A DNA stretch of 10,598 bases from Clostridiaceae bacterium (GTDB lineage Bacteria; Bacillota; Clostridia; UMGS1883; JAAYMJ01), in the NCBI GenBank assembly GCA_012521455.1, contig JAAYMJ010000086.1:1-10598 (forward strand), in the 5' to 3' direction. Every line of letters starts with the position of its first letter. Position 1 is the first letter of the stretch. Below are positions 6,023 through 10,598 of the stretch, piece after piece. Position numbers and translations under genes: made by a program. The notes below the pieces were generated by a model that saw nothing but the letters and a program-made list of their open reading frames with translations, was not told the origin of the DNA and searched no databases.

Positions 6023-7318
6023 CTATGACGCGCTTTCGCGCTTTATCCTGTTTTTCTTAACCTGGGGCCGTGAGATGGGCTTCCGGTTTGGGTTGTTTAT
6101 AATAATTGCCTCCCCTTCACCGTTTATCAATTCTTTGGTCACAATAACCTTTTCAACGGTGTTATCCGACGGGATTTGAAACATAAGTTCCGTCATGGCT
6201 TCTTCCATAATAGCCCTAAGCCCTCTTGCGCCCGTATTCCGCTTGATTGCCTTTTGGGCGATTGCCAAAATCGCGTCATGCTCAAATTCCAATTTTACAT
6301 TGTCAAGCTCAAAAAGCCTTTGATACTGCTTGCAAAGGGCGTCTTTCGGCTCGGTTAAAATCTTTATTAGCGCGTCCTCATCCAATGCGTCTAAGGACAC
6401 AATAACCGGGAGCCTTCCAACAAATTCGGGTATCATGCCGTATTTTAACAAGTCCCCGGGCTCAATGTCAAGAAGGGCTTTGCCTAAGTTTTCAGGGCTT
6501 TTGCTCTTTATTTCCCCTCCAAAGCCCAAGGTTTTTTTGCCTTTCCTGTTTTCTATGATTTTTTCAATCCCGTCAAAAGCCCCGCCGCAGATAAAGAGAA
6601 TATTCGTGGTGTCAATCTGGATGAACTCCTGATGGGGGTGTTTCCTTCCGCCCTGGGGCGGAACGGAAGCAATGGTGCCCTCAAGGATTTTTAAAAGGGC
6701 CTGCTGTACCCCTTCACCGGAGACATCTCTTGTTATGGACGGGTTTTCGCTTTTTCTGGCGATTTTGTCGATTTCGTCAATATAGATAATCCCCTGCTGC
6801 GCGCGGTTTATATCATAGTCTGCCGCCTGAATAAGCCTAAGCAGGATATTTTCAACGTCTTCCCCCACATAGCCCGCTTCAGTCAAACTGGTAGCGTCAG
6901 CTATCGCAAAAGGAACGTTTAGGATTTTTGCCAAAGTCTGCGCAAGCAATGTTTTGCCTGAGCCTGTCGGGCCTAAAAGCAAAATATTGCTCTTTTGAAG
7001 CTCAACATCGTCATCACCGGCTTGGGAATTTATCCTTTTGTAGTGGTTATAAACCGCCACTGCCAAGCTTTTTTTGGCCCGCTCCTGCCCGATTACATAT
7101 TCATCGAGCACCGCTTTTATTTCCTTGGGTGTGGGTACCTCTAAATTGTCGTAAAAGGTTTCCCTTTCGTATATGCCGTCTTCAATTATTTCATAGCATA
7201 GTTCAATACACTCGTCGCAGATATATACGCCAGGCCCCGCGACGAGCCTTCTAACCTGGTCTTGATTTTTCCCGCAAAATGAACATTTCACGCTTTTGGT
7301 TTCATCGAATTTTGCCAT
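6023..7318 (-). CDS. clpX: ATP-dependent Clp protease ATP-binding subunit ClpX
   Basis: ClpX is the hexameric AAA+ unfoldase that recognises tagged or degron-bearing proteins and threads them into the ClpP chamber. The 431 residues match the usual length. Visible features are the zinc-binding domain with Cys12, Cys15, Cys34 and Cys37; Walker A GPTGSGKT (116-123); pore-1 loop GYVG (149-152); Walker B IIYIDE (177-182); RKH pore loop (225-227); the ClpP-docking loop as LGF (264-266) in place of the common IGF; and a sensor-2 region with GARGLRA. The C-terminal tail after about residue 410 is basic and likely disordered. The ATG start is supported by AAAGG seven bases upstream, and an in-frame stop ten codons upstream rules out extension. 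It follows clpP by 69 bases and is the last gene of the cluster; no lon gene follows. Confidence 0.98.
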   Translation of the reverse strand: MAKFDETKSVKCSFCGKNQDQVRRLVAGPGVYICDECIELCYEIIEDGIYERETFYDNLEVPTPKEIKAVLDEYVIGQERAKKSLAVAVYNHYKRINSQAGDDDVELQKSNILLLGPTGSGKTLLAQTLAKILNVPFAIADATSLTEAGYVGEDVENILLRLIQAADYDINRAQQGIIYIDEIDKIARKSENPSITRDVSGEGVQQALLKILEGTIASVPPQGGRKHPHQEFIQIDTTNILFICGGAFDGIEKIIENRKGKKTLGFGGEIKSKSPENLGKALLDIEPGDLLKYGMIPEFVGRLPVIVSLDALDEDALIKILTEPKDALCKQYQRLFELDNVKLEFEHDAILAIAQKAIKRNTGARGLRAIMEEAMTELMFQIPSDNTVEKVIVTKELINGEGEAIIINNPNRKPISRPQVKKNRIKRESAS

Positions 7319-7344
7319 ATTTGTACCTTTCCGGCCGTTTGAGG

Positions 7345-7375
7345 CCTAAGTTAAAAGAAAGTTATTCCTCCTTTT
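7345..7375 (-). other. Stem-loop with an orphan Shine-Dalgarno between clpP and clpX
   Basis: On the minus strand GTTAAAAG pairs with a downstream CTTTTAAC (8 bp). The left arm and loop contain AAAAGGAGG, a near-ideal ribosome binding site, but no ATG, GTG or TTG follows at usable distance. The clpX start uses its own AAAGG further on. The element may be an mRNA processing or stability hairpin, or the remnant of a lost start. There is no T-run, so it is not a standard terminator. Confidence 0.4.
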
Positions 7376-7387
7376 AACGATATTTTA

Positions 7388-7969
7388 CTATCTTTTTTCT
7401 ATAATCTTATCAATTAAGCCATATTCAAGGGCAGCCTGCGCTGTCATGAAGAAATCCCTTTCGGTGTCCATTTCAATCACATCAATAGGTTTTCCTGTAT
7501 TTTGGCTTAAAATACGGTTTATTTTTTCCTTTGTCCTTAAAATCCAGTCAGCGTGGATTTTAATATCCGTCGCCTGACCCCTTGCTCCGCCTATCGGCTG
7601 GTGAATCATGATTTCGCTGTTTGGCAGCGCTATCCTCTTGCCTTTTGCCCCGGATGAGAGCAAAAACGCGCCCATGCTGGCTGCCATGCCGATGCAAATG
7701 GTGGATACGTCGCATTTGATGTAGTTCATTGTATCATAAATTGCCATGCCGGCAGTAATGGAACCGCCGGGGCTGTTGATGTAAAGCATAATGTCTTTAT
7801 CCGGGTCTTCGCTTTCTAAGAAAAGCATTTGCGCAACAACTAACGACGCGGTGGTGTCGTTGATTTCATCGCCTAAAAAGATAATCCTGTCCTTTAAAAG
7901 CCTTGAAAATATGTCGTAAGACCTTTCACCGCGGTTTGTCTGCTCAATAACATAAGGTATCAAGTTCAT
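7388..7969 (-). CDS. clpP: ATP-dependent Clp protease proteolytic subunit ClpP
   Basis: ClpP is the serine protease that forms the double-heptamer chamber and degrades proteins delivered by ClpX or other Clp ATPases. The 193 residues are the normal size. The catalytic triad is complete: Ser98 in GMAASMGA, His123 in MIHQP and Asp172 in TERDFFM. The oxyanion-hole glycines are in NSPGGS (65-70). The N-terminus ([11 protein letters not shown]) carries the usual short propeptide and axial-loop region and the conserved Pro. The ATG is preceded by AGGGAGG at seven bases. It lies 35 bases after tig with no terminator between, so the two are almost certainly co-transcribed. Confidence 0.98.
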   Translation of the reverse strand: MNLIPYVIEQTNRGERSYDIFSRLLKDRIIFLGDEINDTTASLVVAQMLFLESEDPDKDIMLYINSPGGSITAGMAIYDTMNYIKCDVSTICIGMAASMGAFLLSSGAKGKRIALPNSEIMIHQPIGGARGQATDIKIHADWILRTKEKINRILSQNTGKPIDVIEMDTERDFFMTAQAALEYGLIDKIIEKR

Positions 7970-8004
7970 AACACAACCTCCCTTACATCTTGAAATGATA
8001 AGGA

Positions 8005-9288
8005 TTATTTCATAACGGCTGTGCTGGTGAGAAGTTCAATTGCTTTTGTGGTCTTAAGCTCAGCCTTTAAGGATTCAACATTTCCTGAAATAATCTCTCT
8101 TACTTTATCCACTTCAAGATTGTATTCCTGTGCGATTTTTTCGTATTCTTTTTCCAAATCTTCTTCTGTTACTTCAATGTTTTCCATCTCAACGATTTTT
8201 TCCAAAGCAAGGGAAATTAAAACGTCCCGCCTTGCCCGCTCTTTAAATTGTGAACGGAAAGCTTCCATATCCATACCAATGTATGACAGATACTGCTCCA
8301 ATGTTAATCCCTGGCTTTGAAGCCTGTGCTCGGTTTCGTGAACCATTCTGTCAACTTGGTCTTCCACCATGCAGTCAGGCAAGTTCACTTTAACGTTTTC
8401 GATGAGTTTGTCAAATACCCTGTTTTCTATTTCAACCTTTGTCCTGTTTTCGGCGTTCTTTTCAAGCTTTTTGCGGATGTCCGCCTTAAGCTCCTCTAAT
8501 GTGTCAAATTCGCTTACGTCTTTGGCGAATTCGTCATCCGCTTCAGGTAGTTCCTTTTTCTTTATTTCATGCACTTTTACCTTAAACACCGCGTCTTTAC
8601 CCTTTAGGTCTTCCGCGTGGTAATCCTCTGGGAATGTTACATTTACGTCCACTTCTTCCCCTTTGGATTTTCCAATAAGCTGTTCCTCAAAGCCGGGGAT
8701 AAAGGTTTCAGAGCCGATTTCCAAGCTGTAATTTTCACCTTTCCCGCCGGGAAACGCTGTGCCGTCAATAAAGCCTTCAAAGTCGATAACCGCAATGTCG
8801 CCTTTTTCAATGGGCCTGTCTTCAACAGATACCAATCTTGCGGTTTGCTCCCTTTTTCTTAAAATTTCGTCTTCAACGTCTTTGTCAGTAACAGTATATT
8901 CGACTTTTTCAATTTCTAAACCCTTATACTTTTCAACCGTCACTTCAGGTTTTACCGTAACTTTTGCTGTAAATACCAGCCCTTCTTCCCGGGAAATTTT
9001 TTCAATGTCCACTTCAGGGCGGGACACCGGGATGATGTTTGCTTCCTTCACTGCCTTCTCATATGCTTCAGGCAAGCAGAAATCTATTGCATCTTCATAG
9101 AAAATCCCTTCGCCATAGGTTTTTTCAATGTACTTCCTTGGAGCTTTCCCTTTTCTGAATCCCGGAACGGTGATGTTCTTCACGTTCTTTATGTAGGACT
9201 TCTCCAAAGCTTTTTCAAATTCTTCCTTGTCTACCTCTATTGTAAGTTTCACTACGTTTTCTTCAATGTTTTCCAATTTCACGCTCAT
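8005..9288 (-). CDS. tig: Trigger factor, ribosome-associated chaperone and prolyl isomerase
   Basis: Trigger factor docks at ribosomal protein uL23 near the exit tunnel and protects nascent chains; its FKBP-like domain catalyses prolyl cis-trans isomerisation. The 427 residues match the family. The N-terminal ribosome-binding domain shows the signature GFRKGKAP (43-50). The PPIase domain spans about residues 150-245, with [14 protein letters not shown] and [11 protein letters not shown]. The rest is the helical C-terminal chaperone domain, highly charged and predicted to be largely alpha-helical. The ATG is preceded by a perfect AGGAGG (9300-9295) six bases upstream. It is the first gene of the tig-clpP-clpX cluster and has its own promoter directly upstream. 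I see no HrcA (CIRCE) or CtsR-like heptad repeats near it. Confidence 0.98.
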   Translation of the reverse strand: MSVKLENIEENVVKLTIEVDKEEFEKALEKSYIKNVKNITVPGFRKGKAPRKYIEKTYGEGIFYEDAIDFCLPEAYEKAVKEANIIPVSRPEVDIEKISREEGLVFTAKVTVKPEVTVEKYKGLEIEKVEYTVTDKDVEDEILRKREQTARLVSVEDRPIEKGDIAVIDFEGFIDGTAFPGGKGENYSLEIGSETFIPGFEEQLIGKSKGEEVDVNVTFPEDYHAEDLKGKDAVFKVKVHEIKKKELPEADDEFAKDVSEFDTLEELKADIRKKLEKNAENRTKVEIENRVFDKLIENVKVNLPDCMVEDQVDRMVHETEHRLQSQGLTLEQYLSYIGMDMEAFRSQFKERARRDVLISLALEKIVEMENIEVTEEDLEKEYEKIAQEYNLEVDKVREIISGNVESLKAELKTTKAIELLTSTAVMK

Positions 9289-9334
9289 TAAAATCCTCCT
9301 AAAATATAAGATATATCCAAAATTACCTTAAACA

Positions 9335-9363
9335 ATTATAGCATTTTGCTATCCTAAATTCAA
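9335..9363 (-). promoter_or_regulatory. Extended -10 sigma-A promoter of tig-clpP-clpX
   Basis: On the minus strand TTGAAT (9363-9358) is followed after 17 bases by a perfect TATAAT (9340-9335), which is preceded by TGC, an extended -10 element. The initiation site would be near 9328, giving a leader of about 40 bases. A 6-bp inverted repeat, ATAGCA-AAA-TGCTAT, overlaps the spacer and the first bases of the -10 element and could be an operator or chance. Confidence 0.78.
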
Positions 9364-9370
9364 CTTTTTT

Positions 9371-10048
9371 TTACTCCGCCAAATACAGGGGTGTAAAATT
9401 CAAAAAATCGCTTGAAACCAGCTTAATTTTTTCAGTTTCAATCCTGTTTTTCCATGCCCCTTCCCCGTGAAGGTGGCCGTACACCAAAAAGTCCGCGCCG
9501 CTTTCCAAAAATATGTCGTAAAATTCGTCAAAGGGGGGATAGTGCATGGCAATTATGATTTTTTTGGGGTTTAGTTCCCTCGCTTTTTCAATGGACATTT
9601 TAAGCCTTATTATTTCCCGCTTGTAGACAATTTCGTCCTCTTTTTTGAAGTTTTCGTCCCGCGGCGTTATCCATCCACGGCACACCGCAACTGCTGTGTC
9701 CTTATATAAATACGCAGTATTGTGCAAAAAGTGTATGTCATAAAAACCATTTTCTTCCCTGAAGCGGTTTAGTTTTGTAAGGGTTTCCCACCAGTAATCA
9801 TGATTGCCTTTAGACAAAAGTTTTATACCATTCAGGCTGTGGAGAAACTCAAAATCGGGCTTTGCGCCCTGTAAATTCATCGCCCATGAAAAATCCCCGG
9901 GCATTATGACAAGATCGTCTTTTCCTACCTTTTGTTGCCATCTGTCCTTCAGCTTTTCAACATAGTTTTCCCAGTTTCCGCCGAAAATGTCCATGGGCTT
10001 GTTTTCCCCAAGGGGCAGGTGCAAGTCGCTTATCGCAAAAATTGGCAT
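9371..10048 (-). CDS. Calcineurin-type metallophosphoesterase (COG1768-like)
   Basis: A cytoplasmic dinuclear-metal phosphohydrolase of unknown substrate; 225 residues. All core motifs of the calcineurin-like superfamily are present: SDLHL (7-11) with metal ligands Asp8 and His10, PGDFSWA (50-56) with Asp52, GNHD (81-84), MHYPP (168-172) and GHLHG (191-195). The GDFSWAMN and NHDYWW variants and the short length fit the bacterial group described as predicted phosphohydrolase COG1768 rather than the longer nucleotidases or cyclic-nucleotide phosphodiesterases; that subgroup assignment is from memory. No signal peptide or membrane segment is seen. The ATG is preceded by GGGGGAAG at about six bases. 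It ends just upstream of the tig promoter and is divergent from the DUF1540 gene. Confidence 0.88.
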   Translation of the reverse strand: MPIFAISDLHLPLGENKPMDIFGGNWENYVEKLKDRWQQKVGKDDLVIMPGDFSWAMNLQGAKPDFEFLHSLNGIKLLSKGNHDYWWETLTKLNRFREENGFYDIHFLHNTAYLYKDTAVAVCRGWITPRDENFKKEDEIVYKREIIRLKMSIEKARELNPKKIIIAMHYPPFDEFYDIFLESGADFLVYGHLHGEGAWKNRIETEKIKLVSSDFLNFTPLYLAE

Positions 10049-10151
10049 TTTCTTCCCCCAAATGTTAATTTTAGCTAAAACTTATATACAATTATTTATC
10101 GTATAAAAGGGCATAAAAATTCAAACAATATTTTTGAAAGGAGATGAACTT

Positions 10152-10319
10152 ATGGATAAAAGAAGACAGGAACCAATCCACGGGATTAAATGCGAAGTTA
10201 CCGACTGCTTATTCCATCAAAGCCAGCACTACTGCACAGCGGATCAGATTTTGGTTAAAAAGGAAAGCCAAAAATCCGCTGACTGTTTAACTTATACCAA
10301 AAAAGAAAGCTTGGAGTAA
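10152..10319 (+). CDS. DUF1540 domain small cysteine-rich protein
   Basis: A 55-residue protein of unknown function. It shows the DUF1540 layout: Cys14 in GIKCEVTDC, Cys19, Cys28 in YCTADQI and Cys45 in ADCLTY. Four regularly spaced cysteines in so small a protein suggest metal binding or disulfide formation. An upstream TTG in the same frame (10134) overlaps the ribosome binding site; AAAGGAGATG, seven to eight bases before the ATG at 10152, makes the ATG the real start. It is alone on the plus strand, divergent from the metallophosphoesterase gene, and ends in a strong terminator. The 103-base gap upstream holds no clear promoter; TATAAA at 10102-10107 is the best -10 candidate. Confidence 0.87.
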   Translation: MDKRRQEPIHGIKCEVTDCLFHQSQHYCTADQILVKKESQKSADCLTYTKKESLE

Positions 10320-10327
10320 TGAAAACT

Positions 10328-10364
10328 AATCCGCAGCAACTATACATATGCTGCGGATTTTTTT
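10328..10364. terminator. Terminator between the DUF1540 gene and the convergent thrC-like gene
   Basis: A perfect 11-bp stem, AATCCGCAGCA (10328-10338) with TGCTGCGGATT (10349-10359), has a ten-base loop and is followed by a run of T on the plus strand. It starts eight bases after the DUF1540 stop. The T-run reaches into the stop codon of the convergent gene. On the minus strand the bases after the stem are only moderately T-rich (ATTAGTTTTC), so two-way action is likely but weaker. Confidence 0.9.
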
Positions 10365-10598
10365 ATGAGTTAAAAAGGTAGTTTTTCACAACTTCCTTCA
10401 TCTGGTCTTTAGTTATAACCTGGTTAAACCTGACAGGCTTCACTTCAAGTTCCTGCAATGCCTTCGGCGCCCTCGTCTGGGTTTTTTTAGCCAGCTTTTC
10501 AAGCAAAATGAATTCGTTTTGGTCCTCAATGTCTTCTTCCCCTAAAGCCTGCAAAACGCTTCTGTTAAACTTATAAGGGCTTGCGGTTGAAGCGATAA
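10363..10598 (-). CDS. thrC: Threonine synthase, C-terminal fragment (gene runs off the window)
   Basis: Only the last 77 codons are visible and the frame stays open to the window edge, so any start codon within this stretch is an artefact. Threonine synthase is a PLP enzyme that converts O-phosphohomoserine to threonine. The fragment begins with IASTASPYKFNRSVLQALG, which resembles the STA-P-KF segment found near the C-terminus of the longer bacterial threonine synthases. It continues with a helical linker and ends in KPVRFNQVITKDQMKEVVKN, similar in style to clostridial enzymes ending in a KPVR segment. The catalytic lysine and PLP site lie outside the window. The call rests on memory of this C-terminal pattern. 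Confidence 0.75.
   Translation of the reverse strand, partial: IASTASPYKFNRSVLQALGEEDIEDQNEFILLEKLAKKTQTRAPKALQELEVKPVRFNQVITKDQMKEVVKNYLFNS

Noticed and set aside
8021..9100. Open frames on both strands within the trigger factor gene
   Set aside because: All overlap tig in other frames, and their Ser- and Phe-rich products are typical of antisense reading of a Glu/Lys-rich gene.

Overview
The window looks like a piece of chromosome from a low-GC Firmicute, most likely a clostridial anaerobe. The reasons are AT-rich intergenic DNA, strong purine-rich ribosome binding sites (AGGAGG, GGGAGG), sigma-A-type promoters, the tig-clpP-clpX order, a DUF1540 mini-protein, and large exported proteins with 'copper amine oxidase N-terminal' stalk domains, which are common in Clostridia. 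No mobile element, CRISPR array, tRNA or rRNA was seen.

Layout, left to right. greA (137-613, +) starts with TTG and converges on a CoA-disulfide-reductase/rhodanese fusion gene (819-2447, -); two hairpin terminators separate them. Further right on the minus strand are two adjacent paralogous secreted proteins, here called paralogue A (2524-4116) and paralogue B (4254-5840). Each has a signal peptide, an unrecognised N-terminal region, a C-terminal stalk domain and an acidic, Tyr-rich tail. Next comes the protein-quality-control cluster, also minus: tig (8005-9288), clpP (7388-7969) and clpX (6023-7318), read in that order and closed by a strong terminator. A small metallophosphoesterase gene (9371-10048, -) precedes tig. 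It is divergent from a 55-residue DUF1540 Cys protein (10152-10319, +), which converges on the 3' end of a gene that is probably threonine synthase (10363 to the window edge, -).

How the genes work together. Trigger factor, ClpP and ClpX form a classical co-transcribed set: folding at the ribosome exit, and ATP-dependent unfolding plus proteolysis. GreA rescues backtracked RNA polymerase. The CoA-disulfide reductase/rhodanese is expected to reduce CoA disulfides, persulfides or polysulfides with NAD(P)H. The paralogue pair has no known function.

The least ordinary part is 2450-5975. The two secreted paralogues appear to be a tandem duplication that carried its promoter core, stop-codon region and terminator hairpin along. 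Copy B has since gained extra leader sequence and seems to have lost its ancestral stop-codon frame. The rest is conventional housekeeping DNA, and I see no convincing new defence or mobile system. No stretch above 300 bases lacks a gene.
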